Positions 8,195-16,219 of a stretch of 64,000 nt of DNA are shown in pieces. Every line of letters begins with the position of its first letter. The stretch's first letter is position 1. The translations under genes and the position numbers were made by a program. Below the pieces are notes generated by a model, which was not told where the DNA came from, did not search any database, and worked only from the letters and a program-made list of their open reading frames with translations. The DNA comes from Abiotrophia sp. HMSC24B09 (GTDB lineage: Bacteria; Bacillota; Bacilli; Lactobacillales; Aerococcaceae). The stretch spans positions 11,331 through 75,330 of the forward strand of contig NZ_KV822214.1 in the NCBI RefSeq assembly GCF_001815865.1, in the 5' to 3' direction.

Positions 8195-8362
8195 ATGACC
8201 ACCCAAGAGTCCACCGAAAACAAGCCTGAGGTAGGCAAAACTTCACCCAGACGCACCAATCTATATGAGGGCATTCATCTATCCGAGCGCACCCTCAATA
8301 TCATCATCGGTATGATTATCGGGTTGTTGGCTCTAACCCTCTACTTCGCCTTACCGCGTTAA
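8195..8362 (+). CDS. Small single-pass membrane protein at the end of the mgl operon
   Basis: 55 residues, start ATG at 8195 with AGGAGG seven bases upstream. The N-terminal ~30 residues are polar and charged (TTQESTENKPEVGKTSPRR). A segment ERTLNIIIGMIIGLLALTLY near the C-terminus is one membrane helix, and the protein ends ALPR. By the positive-inside rule the N-terminus is cytoplasmic. I know no named family. Its own strong ribosome site, placement between mglB and the operon terminator and co-orientation say it is a real gene. A role as an accessory subunit or regulator of the Mgl importer is only inferred. Confidence 0.65.
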   Translation: MTTQESTENKPEVGKTSPRRTNLYEGIHLSERTLNIIIGMIIGLLALTLYFALPR

Positions 8363-8368
8363 GGCAGA

Positions 8369-8408
8369 CAAAAAATAGGCTGAGACAAAAGTCTCAGCCT
8401 ATTTTTTT
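8369..8408. terminator. Bidirectional terminator between the mgl operon and dusB
   Basis: A 17-bp perfect stem AAAAAATAGGCTGAGAC / GTCTCAGCCTATTTTTT with loop AAAA and T runs on both strands. It separates the convergent mgl operon and dusB. Confidence 0.9.
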
Positions 8409-8423
8409 ATCTACATACAAGGA

Positions 8424-9455
8424 CTAAGCTTCGACTACCGTCTCTTGGCTAGCCTTGCGCGCTAATTCTTTAGCTTCACGTTCTTCCACCTGATCTACAA
8501 AATCACGTAGAAGTTGCTTCACAACAGTTGGATCTTCAGTCTCATTGACCGCCACCTTAACCTTAGAAGATCGCGGAATACCTTTAAGATAGTAATGGGC
8601 TTGGGTCCGAAATTCTCGCGTTGCAGTCCGATCACCCTTGAGGTCTACCAAGCGTTCTAGATGGTCGATGGCCGTATCAATTTTCTGTCTCGCCGTCATT
8701 GCCGGCAAGAGTTCACCGGTCTCAACATAGTGGACCATCTGCTGGATAACCCATGGATTGCCTAGAGCTGCACGCCCCACCATGACACCATCTACACCCG
8801 TCGTATCAAGCAAGTATTTGAGTTCTTCAGGCGTTCTAACATCCCCATTCCCAACAAAAGGAATGGTTTTAAGTTCTTTCTTAACTTGCGCCAAAATATC
8901 CCAGTTGGCCTTGCCTTCATACATCTGTACCCGGGTCCGGCCGTGCATGGCCACCATGGAAGCACCTGCGCGTTCAGCTGCTAAGGCATTTTCAATGGCG
9001 TAAAGATGTTCATCATCCCAACCAGTCCGCATTTTTACTGTGACTGGCTTCTGAACAGCATCCACTACTGCTGCAACCATTTCATAAACCTTGTTCGGGT
9101 CTAAGAGCCAACGCGCTCCTGCTTCTGCCTTAATGACCTTGTTGACAGGACAACCCATATTAATATCAATAATGGCACACTCAGTATTTTCAGCAACATA
9201 TTTAGCCGCCTCTACCAAAGTTTCTTTATTACCTCCCATTATTTGAATGCTGAGAGGATACTCATTTGGCTCAATGTGTAGCATGCTCAAGGTCTTGTCA
9301 TTACGGAACTGAATCCCCTTGTCACTAATCATCTCGCAAACAACTAGGCCCGCACCAAATTGTTTTACAATGGTCCGAAAGGCCGCATTTGATACTCCCG
9401 CCATGGGTGCTACCACTACCGGGTTTGGAATCTCAATTTCTCTAATTTTGAACAA
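8424..9455 (-). CDS. dusB: tRNA-dihydrouridine synthase
   Basis: FMN enzyme that reduces uridines in the tRNA D-loop using NADPH. 343 residues from the chosen TTG at 9455, which has GGAGG seven bases upstream and lies one base after the hslO stop. The protein then starts MFKIREIEIPNPVVVAPMAG, as in other Dus proteins. A start further upstream at 9497 would sit inside hslO. The TIM barrel carries the catalytic Cys in MGCPVNKV (near residue 102) and the FMN phosphate site MVGRAALGNPW (near 225). The C-terminal helical domain ends with a charged tail. The order ftsH-hslO-dusB is common in Firmicutes, but here the usual next gene lysS is over 30 kb away. Confidence 0.93.
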   Translation of the reverse strand: MFKIREIEIPNPVVVAPMAGVSNAAFRTIVKQFGAGLVVCEMISDKGIQFRNDKTLSMLHIEPNEYPLSIQIMGGNKETLVEAAKYVAENTECAIIDINMGCPVNKVIKAEAGARWLLDPNKVYEMVAAVVDAVQKPVTVKMRTGWDDEHLYAIENALAAERAGASMVAMHGRTRVQMYEGKANWDILAQVKKELKTIPFVGNGDVRTPEELKYLLDTTGVDGVMVGRAALGNPWVIQQMVHYVETGELLPAMTARQKIDTAIDHLERLVDLKGDRTATREFRTQAHYYLKGIPRSSKVKVAVNETEDPTVVKQLLRDFVDQVEEREAKELARKASQETVVEA

Positions 9456-9456
9456 G

Positions 9457-10368
9457 CTATACCTCCTCTGCGTCTGCTTCTTGCCCTGCAGCTTCACCTG
9501 CTGCGATGATGGCCTCTAATTCTTGAACACTATAGTCGTAGTGGTTCTCACAATAATGGCAGACTACTTCAGCGCCCCCATCTTCATCAATCATAGCTTG
9601 GATTTCCTTACGACCTAAGGACTGAATACCGTGTCCATAGGCTTCCTTAGAGCAACCGCAATAGAAAGAGACATCTTTCTTAGAAAGGACTTCAGAATTA
9701 CCATGCCCAACTAAGAGATCCAATAGAGCCTCTAAGCTTGGTTGTGACTCCAAGAGATCGGAGAAACGGCCTAAATCCGCAATGCGTTTTTCAATGAAGT
9801 CAATGGTTTCATCAGTGGCCCCAGGCATCACTTGAATCATAAAACCACCAGATTTAGCCACTGACTCATCCGGATTAACCAAGACAGAGAGTCCAATACA
9901 AGAAGCCGTTTGTTCAGACACAGCCATATAATAGGTGAAATCTTCTGCCAATTCCCCGCTCACCAGTGGCACTTGCCCTGCGAAAAGCTCCTTATTACCT
10001 AAGAGTTTGCGTACAGCCATATTGCCCGGCATACCCACTGCCCTAGCAACGTCTAACTTGCCAATGGCATTGAGTTCTAAGGCCACCTGCGGATTAGATA
10101 CAAAGCCACGTACATGACCGTAGGCATCTCCTTCCGCAATAATCCGGCCTACTGGTCCCGTTCCGAGAATTTCTACTCGCAAACGTTCGTCTCCCTTAGA
10201 ATTAGCTGCTAGTAAAAGGGTCCCCACCAGGGTCCGACCTAAGACAGCTGTTGCGGTATGCCAAGTTTTGTGCCGATTGACTGCTTCTTGGACAACCCCA
10301 GTAGCATCCAAAACCAAAACTCGCAATTGGCCATCGAATGCCAAGGCTGTTAATAATTGATCTGACAT
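9457..10368 (-). CDS. hslO: Redox-regulated chaperone Hsp33
   Basis: Cytoplasmic holdase chaperone activated by oxidation. 303 residues. The ATG at 10368 has GAGGAAG eight bases upstream and begins MSDQLLTALAFDGQLRV, the usual Hsp33 N-terminus. The C-terminal zinc switch has all four cysteines: FYCGCS near residue 242 and CHYC near 272 (CxC-N27-CxxC pattern). It releases zinc and forms disulphides under oxidative stress. The TAG stop is one base before the dusB start, so the two are coupled. A TATAAT box and a short palindrome precede it, suggesting transcription independent of ftsH. Confidence 0.95.
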   Translation of the reverse strand: MSDQLLTALAFDGQLRVLVLDATGVVQEAVNRHKTWHTATAVLGRTLVGTLLLAANSKGDERLRVEILGTGPVGRIIAEGDAYGHVRGFVSNPQVALELNAIGKLDVARAVGMPGNMAVRKLLGNKELFAGQVPLVSGELAEDFTYYMAVSEQTASCIGLSVLVNPDESVAKSGGFMIQVMPGATDETIDFIEKRIADLGRFSDLLESQPSLEALLDLLVGHGNSEVLSKKDVSFYCGCSKEAYGHGIQSLGRKEIQAMIDEDGGAEVVCHYCENHYDYSVQELEAIIAAGEAAGQEADAEEV

Positions 10369-10383
10369 GTTTGCTTCCTCCAT

Positions 10384-10404
10384 CTCCCAATGGGAGTCAT
10401 TATA
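10384..10404 (-). promoter_or_regulatory. hslO -10 box with palindrome at the start site
   Basis: Minus-strand TATAAT (10399-10404) is followed by the perfect 13-bp palindrome CTCCCATTGGGAG (10384-10396), which would cover the transcription start. This position suits a repressor operator. The -35 is weak. Confidence 0.45.
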
Positions 10405-10470
10405 TTCCGTTTCTAAGTATATCAGACCCCACCAGTTTAGCAAGTCTTTGGCCTAGTGCTAATAGGCAAA

Positions 10471-10497
10471 AAAATCAGACCCATGAGGTCTGATTTT
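10471..10497 (-). terminator. ftsH terminator
   Basis: Stem AAAATCAGACC (10471-10481) and GGTCTGATTTT (10487-10497) with a T-run on the minus strand, just after the ftsH stop. Confidence 0.85.
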
Positions 10498-10502
10498 CCT
10501 TA

Positions 10503-12554
10503 TTAGGCTTGATGATGTTCAGACGGCACTTGGTCATCTGCAATGATACGGTCGCCAGCTTCCAGCGCTTCTTCTACACGTGAAGGAGTCGCTTTTTGAT
10601 CTTGACTTTCGGCCGAAGTAGGAGTGTCTGTTTCTTCAGACTTTGCTACTTGCTCAGGCATCTTCCCAGTCTTGAAGAGAGACTCAATTTGCGCCGCTTC
10701 TAAGGTCTCAACTTCAAGCAGTTTCTCTGCAATCAGGTTGAGTTGCTCGCGGTGCTCATTGATAATGCGGTGTGCCTCTTCATGAGCTTGGTTCAATAAT
10801 TGACGCACTTCGTTGTCAATCTCATAGGCTACCTGATCAGAATAAGCAGGTTTCTGGCCATAGTCACGACCAACGAAGACGGTATGGTTGCCTTCGTATT
10901 GAACCGGCCCTAAGCGGTCAGACATCCCATATTCAGTGACCATACTACGCGCAATCTTAGTCGCTTGTTGGAAGTCATTGCTAGCCCCAGTAGATTGAGT
11001 GTTGAAGACAATCTCTTCGGCAGCACGACCACCCAGGAGCCCTACCATTTGATCGTAGAGTTCCTTACGAGTCACAATATAAGCATCTTCACGAGGTAAC
11101 ATGACCGCATAACCACCTGCACGTCCGCGTGGCACGATGGTCACCTTATGAACAACACGTGCGTCACTTAAGACCATCCCAATGATGGTATGCCCCGCCT
11201 CGTGGTAAGCCACGGTACGGCGTTGTTGTTCAGAAATCACACGATCCTTCTTAGCTGGCCCCGCAATAACCCGGTCATGGGCTTCTGCGATGTCCGCTTG
11301 GGTAATCGCCTTATGGTCAAAACGTGCTGCTACTAAAGCTGCTTCGTTCAGTAAGTTTTCCAACTCAGCACCTGAGAAGCCAGGCGTTTGTTGTGCCACA
11401 ACCTTAAGGTCAACTTCTGTTTCTAATTTCTTGTTACGGGCATGGACTTGAAGAATCTGTTCCCGCCCCTTAACATCTGGGTTACCCACTAAAATCTGAC
11501 GGTCAAAACGACCTGGACGTAAGAGGGCTGGGTCGAGAACATCCGAACGGTTAGTCGCCGCAATGACGATGACCCCTTCGTTCCCTTCGAAACCGTCCAT
11601 CTCAACCAGCAATTGGTTAAGGGTTTGTTCACGTTCATCATGTCCGCCCCCGAGACCTGCGCCCCGTTGACGACCCACAGCATCAATTTCATCAATGAAG
11701 ATAATAGCTGGGGCATTCTTTTTAGCATTCTCGAAGAGATCCCGTACCCGGCTAGCCCCGACCCCGACGAACATCTCGACGAATTCAGAACCTGACATGG
11801 TGAAGAAGGGAACCCCCGCTTCACCGGCTACTGCCTTGGCTAAGAGAGTTTTACCCGTCCCTGGAGGGCCCTCCAGTAAGACACCGGCTGGGATACGCGC
11901 CCCCAACTTGGTGAAACGTTTAGGATCCTTAAGGAATTCTACTACCTCTACCAGTTCTTGCTTTTCTTCTTCAGCACCCGCTACATCACTGAAGCGGACT
12001 TTGACTTTCTGCTTGGAAATATCCTTGGAGCGTGACTTACCAAAGTTCATGGCCCCTCGCATACCGCCACCGCCAGCACCACTCTGGAACATGTTGTAGA
12101 GGAAGAAGCCCATCATACCCATTAAGAGTAGCATTGGTAGGATATTAGCCCACAGTACCATATTGGATTCGGCCAAGGTCTTCATCTTGACCCCTTGTTG
12201 GGTCGCTATTTCCGTCAATAACTTAAGCGTGCTATCGTTACCTAGCACTCGGCTGGTGAATTGAGTGGCAGTCTCACTTCCACCTTGGAAGAGGGCCACA
12301 AAGTTGGTTTGTTCTGAGCGTGTTGTCCCGGTCTTGTATTTACCTTTGACATTATAAACACCGGAACCAATCTGGACATCCATCTCGGCAATCTTGCCGT
12401 CCGCAATCTCTGTCATCAACTCACTCTGGGTGAGTTCCTTGACTTGGCCGCCCCCTAGAGCCCCTGATAGGGCATGGAAGAGCATAAAGAGCATGGCTAA
12501 TGCCATCATAGATGTCAGAATGTTCCGCGTCGAATTACGATTTGGGTTTTGCAT
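10503..12554 (-). CDS. ftsH: ATP-dependent zinc metalloprotease FtsH
   Basis: Membrane-anchored AAA+ protease that degrades misfolded membrane proteins and short-lived regulators. 683 residues. Two transmembrane helices (about residues 11-32 and 136-156) flank an extracytoplasmic domain of about 100 residues. The AAA module has Walker A GPPGTGKT near 229, Walker B IIFIDEID near 288 and the second region of homology. The protease domain has the zinc motif HEAGH near 453. The acidic, Gln/Ser-rich C-terminal tail is longer than in B. subtilis and looks disordered. Gene order tilS-hpt-ftsH-hslO is the standard Firmicutes arrangement. A weak terminator lies between hpt and ftsH, so ftsH probably also has its own promoter. 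Confidence 0.97.
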   Translation of the reverse strand: MQNPNRNSTRNILTSMMALAMLFMLFHALSGALGGGQVKELTQSELMTEIADGKIAEMDVQIGSGVYNVKGKYKTGTTRSEQTNFVALFQGGSETATQFTSRVLGNDSTLKLLTEIATQQGVKMKTLAESNMVLWANILPMLLLMGMMGFFLYNMFQSGAGGGGMRGAMNFGKSRSKDISKQKVKVRFSDVAGAEEEKQELVEVVEFLKDPKRFTKLGARIPAGVLLEGPPGTGKTLLAKAVAGEAGVPFFTMSGSEFVEMFVGVGASRVRDLFENAKKNAPAIIFIDEIDAVGRQRGAGLGGGHDEREQTLNQLLVEMDGFEGNEGVIVIAATNRSDVLDPALLRPGRFDRQILVGNPDVKGREQILQVHARNKKLETEVDLKVVAQQTPGFSGAELENLLNEAALVAARFDHKAITQADIAEAHDRVIAGPAKKDRVISEQQRRTVAYHEAGHTIIGMVLSDARVVHKVTIVPRGRAGGYAVMLPREDAYIVTRKELYDQMVGLLGGRAAEEIVFNTQSTGASNDFQQATKIARSMVTEYGMSDRLGPVQYEGNHTVFVGRDYGQKPAYSDQVAYEIDNEVRQLLNQAHEEAHRIINEHREQLNLIAEKLLEVETLEAAQIESLFKTGKMPEQVAKSEETDTPTSAESQDQKATPSRVEEALEAGDRIIADDQVPSEHHQA

Positions 12555-12686
12555 AGATGCTGTTCGACTCCTTTGTCTTGATCATTCTGTTCATTCTTGT
12601 ATTTTATCATATTTTGCCATAGGGTCCTAATGGAAGGTCCCTGTAAGGCTGGGCTTTACCAATATTTAAGGTTTGTTTTCGCCAAA

Positions 12687-12712
12687 AGACCCTAGATCAC
12701 AGTCTAGGGTCT
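12687..12712 (-). terminator. Terminator-like hairpin between hpt and ftsH
   Basis: AGACCCTAGA (12687-12696) pairs perfectly with TCTAGGGTCT (12703-12712). The minus-strand tail is only TTTTGG, so termination is probably partial, allowing some read-through into ftsH. Confidence 0.55.
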
Positions 12713-12722
12713 GGCACATGGC

Positions 12723-13268
12723 CTATTTGCTTTCGTAGACGGCAGGTGATAAGACACCGATATAAGGAAGGTTACGGTACTCTTGTTTATAGTCCAAGCC
12801 ATATCCCACTACGAATTCATTGGGAATATCTAAGCCCACATAATCTGCTTCCATATTGTTGACACGACGCTCTTTCTTATCCAAGAGGGTACATACTTTA
12901 ACAGAATTAGCCTTACGATAGTGGAGCAGGTCCACAATGTACTTAAGGGTTTGCCCGGTATCGATGATATCTTCCACAATCAGAATATCCTTACCTTCGA
13001 CACGAGTATCTAAGTCTTTGACAATCTTGACTTCACCCGATGACTGGAGGGCTTCACCATAACTCGATACGTCCATGAAATCAATGGTCAAGTAGCAATC
13101 CATAGCACGAATAATGTCAGCCATAAAAATTGCTGCCCCTCGTAAAATCCCAACGACCACTACTTCTTTATCTTTGTAGTCTTCCGTTAAGGTTTTGCCT
13201 AGACGGGCCACTGCTTCTGCAATTTCTTCTTGGGTTACTAGTACTTTTAAAATGTCTTTCTCTAACAT
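12723..13268 (-). CDS. hpt: Hypoxanthine-guanine phosphoribosyltransferase
   Basis: Purine salvage enzyme that joins hypoxanthine or guanine to PRPP to give IMP or GMP. 181 residues, the usual size. The PRPP-binding motif [14 protein letters not shown] is near residue 99 and the pyrophosphate loop [10 protein letters not shown] near 41. The C-terminal base-recognition part contains [20 protein letters not shown]. It lies 29 bp after tilS and before ftsH, an order kept across Firmicutes, and is probably transcribed together with tilS. Confidence 0.95.
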   Translation of the reverse strand: MLEKDILKVLVTQEEIAEAVARLGKTLTEDYKDKEVVVVGILRGAAIFMADIIRAMDCYLTIDFMDVSSYGEALQSSGEVKIVKDLDTRVEGKDILIVEDIIDTGQTLKYIVDLLHYRKANSVKVCTLLDKKERRVNNMEADYVGLDIPNEFVVGYGLDYKQEYRNLPYIGVLSPAVYESK

Positions 13269-13297
13269 TGAGCTTTCTCTCCTTTTTATCTAGTGTC

Positions 13298-14761
13298 TTA
13301 CTGCCGTGTCTTCCGATAAAGGAATATATGAGTTATTTTATCAGTTTGTGGCCCGCGAGACAATGGGGAATTGCTAACTGGCCCCAACCATACGATTTCA
13401 TCTTTTTCATCTACAAGAACTTTGATTTGATTTCGCTCATCGCTAGGCAACTTAAGGTCCATGAGGATTCTGCCAACTTTCTTATGATAGACTTGACCTA
13501 ATTCGTCGCATATTGCAACTTGGTCACCGTCTTGTCTCTGTCTTAGCTGGAAATTGAGTGGGGCCGTCTCCTGGGCCTGACTTAAATGTAGGCCTGCCCA
13601 ACCTTCAGCCGCTTCACGCATTTCCGGTGACACCTGATGAGCTGCAAAAATCCCCGCTTCTGAACTACCATCTAGGGCATACCAGTGGTTGAGTCGACTT
13701 AAGATTAAACGTTGACCAAAATAAGCTTTTGGTCCCGCCTCTTCTGGTAAGATTTGGACGTAATCATAGCGTTTGACTGCTACCCAACCATGTCCTAACT
13801 GCAAACGTTGATTAGGATCACGACGGTTACGCATCATCTGCTGCAATTGACCTACTAAATCGCGATTATAAGCGGGCACATCTTCGATTAGGCGTTCCTC
13901 AAAGAAAATTCGCAGGTACATATTGAATTTTGCCTCTGGCAAAGCCAGAAAGGCTGGAATATAAAGCAACCAATAATGATTAGTCGAATACATGAGTAGC
14001 TGAGGCTCAAGATTCAGATAATCCGCATACTGGACGGTGTAGGAATCTTGAATCTGTTGCTGAATGGTCAAAAGATTTTGTAGTAACTGAGGATTCTCCT
14101 GCATCAGTTGCGGGATATAGGTATGACGGAATCGATTGCGTACAAAGTGATCCATGTAGTTAGAAGCATCTTCAAAATAAGTCACATTGAACTTCTCAGC
14201 ATAAGCCTCTAGTTCCGCCTTGGTCACCCCAATAAAGGGCCTCATTATGGTTGGCATGACAGTATGACCACTTGGGTCACTCATCAGGCGCTGATAACAG
14301 CCTCGAATACCTTGCAAGCCACGAATGGAGGTGCCACGTGTCATCCGCATTAAGAAGGTCTCAGCCACATCATTAAGATGATGGGCGGTCATCAAAATAT
14401 CCGCTTCAGTTGTCCGAATCACTTCTGCGAAAAATTGATAACGGGCGTCACGCGCCTGAGCTTCCACATTAGTGGCAGCCGGTTCGCCCCACTCCGTCGC
14501 AAAATAAATACAGCCATATTCTGCCACAATTTCCTTAATAGCGACGGCCTCATTGTCTGATTCTGGTCGCAACTTGTGATTGAAATGGGCGACGACCAAC
14601 TGCAGATGAGCATATTGTCGCAACTGATTCAATTCATGCATCAATCTAAGCATGACCATGGAATCAACCCCGCCGGATACAGCTAAGACCACCGTCTTAG
14701 CCTCTAGCCAAGCTGGCCATGACTCTAGCTGAGCCTTGACTTCCCGCATTAATTTTTCCAT
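13298..14761 (-). CDS. tilS: tRNA(Ile)-lysidine synthetase
   Basis: Essential enzyme that converts C34 of the CAU-anticodon tRNA-Ile to lysidine, switching it from methionine to isoleucine. 487 residues. The N-type ATP pyrophosphatase PP-loop is AVSGGVDSMV near residue 28. The catalytic domain is followed by TilS substrate-binding and C-terminal domains (VGRILMDLKLPSDERN and IVWLGP near the end). It is the first gene of the tilS-hpt pair, directly downstream of the S1-domain gene. A terminator lies in the 99-bp gap before it. Confidence 0.95.
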   Translation of the reverse strand: MEKLMREVKAQLESWPAWLEAKTVVLAVSGGVDSMVMLRLMHELNQLRQYAHLQLVVAHFNHKLRPESDNEAVAIKEIVAEYGCIYFATEWGEPAATNVEAQARDARYQFFAEVIRTTEADILMTAHHLNDVAETFLMRMTRGTSIRGLQGIRGCYQRLMSDPSGHTVMPTIMRPFIGVTKAELEAYAEKFNVTYFEDASNYMDHFVRNRFRHTYIPQLMQENPQLLQNLLTIQQQIQDSYTVQYADYLNLEPQLLMYSTNHYWLLYIPAFLALPEAKFNMYLRIFFEERLIEDVPAYNRDLVGQLQQMMRNRRDPNQRLQLGHGWVAVKRYDYVQILPEEAGPKAYFGQRLILSRLNHWYALDGSSEAGIFAAHQVSPEMREAAEGWAGLHLSQAQETAPLNFQLRQRQDGDQVAICDELGQVYHKKVGRILMDLKLPSDERNQIKVLVDEKDEIVWLGPVSNSPLSRGPQTDKITHIFLYRKTRQ

Positions 14762-14781
14762 CTAGATTCTCCTTTAGATAC

Positions 14782-14804
14782 AAAAAGCAGCCTAAAAGGC
14801 TGCT
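14782..14804 (-). terminator. Terminator of the S1-domain gene
   Basis: AGCAGCC (14786-14792) and GGCTGCT (14798-14804), followed on the minus strand by T5. Confidence 0.75.
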
Positions 14805-14860
14805 CTTATATCCTGTATTAGCGCACGACAAGAAAACTATCGCGCGTTAGCAAGACATCC

Positions 14861-15361
14861 CTAGCTACGTCGGCCGCCACGACCGCCGCGTTTGCCTTCG
14901 GTGTTACGTCTTAATGAGGACAGACGATCTTCGCTGTCCTTTAGGAAGTTACTCATTAATTGGTCAAAATCATCCAACTTACGGCTGTTATTATTTCCCG
15001 CATTGTTGAAGTTAGGGCGATTCCCACCCTCATCTTGACGACTCTTGAAGCGTGGGGCACGTTGATTATGTGGTGCAGCGCCTTCTTGACGTTCACGTTT
15101 AGGACGTGCAGGTGCCTCTGCAGGTCGATCACTGGCTTGACGAATAGACAGGCTAATTTTACCGTCGTCAGCGATGGATAAGACCTTCACCGCAACTTCT
15201 TGGCCGACTGTTAAGACGGAACTAATCTCCTTAACATAGCCGTCTGAAACCTCACTAATGTGAACTAAACCTGTTTTATTATCTGGCAAGCTAATAAAAG
15301 CCCCAAAGTGTGTAATCCCTGTGACTTTCCCTGTGATTTTTTGCCCTACTTCGATTGACAT
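14861..15361 (-). CDS. S1-domain RNA-binding protein (YabR/GSP13-like)
   Basis: 166 residues. Positions 1-75 form a single S1 OB-fold (VGQKITGKVTGITHFGAFI...GLVHISEVSDGYV) as found in YabR and general stress protein 13, which associate with ribosomes. The C-terminal half is basic and low complexity, with Arg, Gln and Asn and ending RGGRGGRRS, and is probably disordered and RNA-binding. It sits between divIC and tilS exactly as yabR does in B. subtilis. A post-transcriptional or ribosome-associated role is inferred; no enzymatic activity is indicated. Confidence 0.85.
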   Translation of the reverse strand: MSIEVGQKITGKVTGITHFGAFISLPDNKTGLVHISEVSDGYVKEISSVLTVGQEVAVKVLSIADDGKISLSIRQASDRPAEAPARPKRERQEGAAPHNQRAPRFKSRQDEGGNRPNFNNAGNNNSRKLDDFDQLMSNFLKDSEDRLSSLRRNTEGKRGGRGGRRS

Positions 15362-15423
15362 ACGATGTCTTATCCTCCCTTAAGTTCTTTCATCCTTATA
15401 TTCTATTCAGTAACTCTCATCCC

Positions 15424-15789
15424 TTACGGATGCTTGGTATCTTCCTGATGCGAAGATCCTAACTCGAAAATAATCTCACCTGGCTTGGTGTAGTAATAAT
15501 CACGTCGCGCCACATCCTCTAGATAGGCTGGATCCTTCATTTGCTGAGTTGCTTGGAAAACTTCACGGTTCTCTTTAACGGCTTGCTCCTGGTCCGCCTT
15601 GGCCTCTTGATGGGCTTGCTCGGCAGTCACTTGATCCTGATAAGCCCGCCATAATGGAATCCCTGCGAAGGCAAGAGCTCCAATCAGAATGACATGAAAT
15701 ATCAGGCGTCGTCCGTGAGAGTGCGGATGTTTTGTCTGACGGGGTGAGGAAGTCTGAACAGATTCCTGTGGATCTAATTTATAATTCAT
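15424..15789 (-). CDS. divIC: Cell-division protein DivIC/FtsB family
   Basis: Bitopic septum protein that, with FtsL and DivIB, activates septal peptidoglycan synthesis. 121 residues from the ATG at 15789, which has GGAGGTG nine bases upstream. A basic cytoplasmic N-terminus (KHPHSHGRR) is followed by one membrane helix (about residues 30-48), then a coiled coil (VTAEQAHQEAKADQEQAV) and the conserved FtsB-like patch DPAYLEDVARRDYYYTKPGE. Gene order rqcP-divIC-S1 protein matches B. subtilis without the sporulation genes. Confidence 0.9.
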   Translation of the reverse strand: MNYKLDPQESVQTSSPRQTKHPHSHGRRLIFHVILIGALAFAGIPLWRAYQDQVTAEQAHQEAKADQEQAVKENREVFQATQQMKDPAYLEDVARRDYYYTKPGEIIFELGSSHQEDTKHP

Positions 15790-15819
15790 TCTTTTCACCT
15801 CCATGATAAACCTAGTTTG

Positions 15820-15825
15820 AGTATA
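15820..15825 (-). promoter_or_regulatory. Possible divIC -10 box
   Basis: Minus-strand TGATATACT is an extended -10, about 30 bp upstream of the divIC start. No clear -35. A hairpin AAACTTG/CAAGTTT lies just upstream in the 138-bp gap after rqcP. Confidence 0.4.
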
Positions 15826-15927
15826 TCAATATTCGCGCCTAATTTCCATTCAAACTTGTCGTTTTTCCAAGTTTTTTTGCGAGCTTGGCTCGAGGTAGCA
15901 TAGCTGAGGCCCTAGCCAAGCCCTATT

Positions 15928-16218
15928 TTAAGCTAGAAACTCGTCTACTTGACGAACTTCATTATTAAGGCGCTCTTCACCCAAGATTTCGTAGAGATTA
16001 CTTGCTTCTTCTTTCTTGGTGTTTTCTTTGAGGTCGGTCACTCGTACTGTTAATAGTCGGTTACCAAAGCGAATCACCAACTCATCGCCTACCTTCACAG
16101 CAGAGCTAGATTTAGCTACTTGGCCATTCAAGGTAATACGACCTTGGTCCGCCACTTCTTTGGCAATGGTCCGACGCTTAATCAAACGCGAAACCTTTAA
16201 ATACTTATCTAATCTCAT
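15928..16218 (-). CDS. rqcP: S4-domain ribosome quality-control factor RqcP (YabO)
   Basis: 96 residues, of which 1-60 form an S4 domain ([21 protein letters not shown]), as in Hsp15/RqcP. In B. subtilis RqcP binds obstructed 50S-peptidyl-tRNA complexes and works with RqcH in alanine tailing. The position immediately after mfd and before divIC is the yabO position, supporting this over generic S4 proteins. The start is one base after the mfd stop, so it is translationally coupled to mfd. Confidence 0.9.
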   Translation of the reverse strand: MRLDKYLKVSRLIKRRTIAKEVADQGRITLNGQVAKSSSAVKVGDELVIRFGNRLLTVRVTDLKENTKKEEASNLYEILGEERLNNEVRQVDEFLA

Positions 16219-16219
16219 C

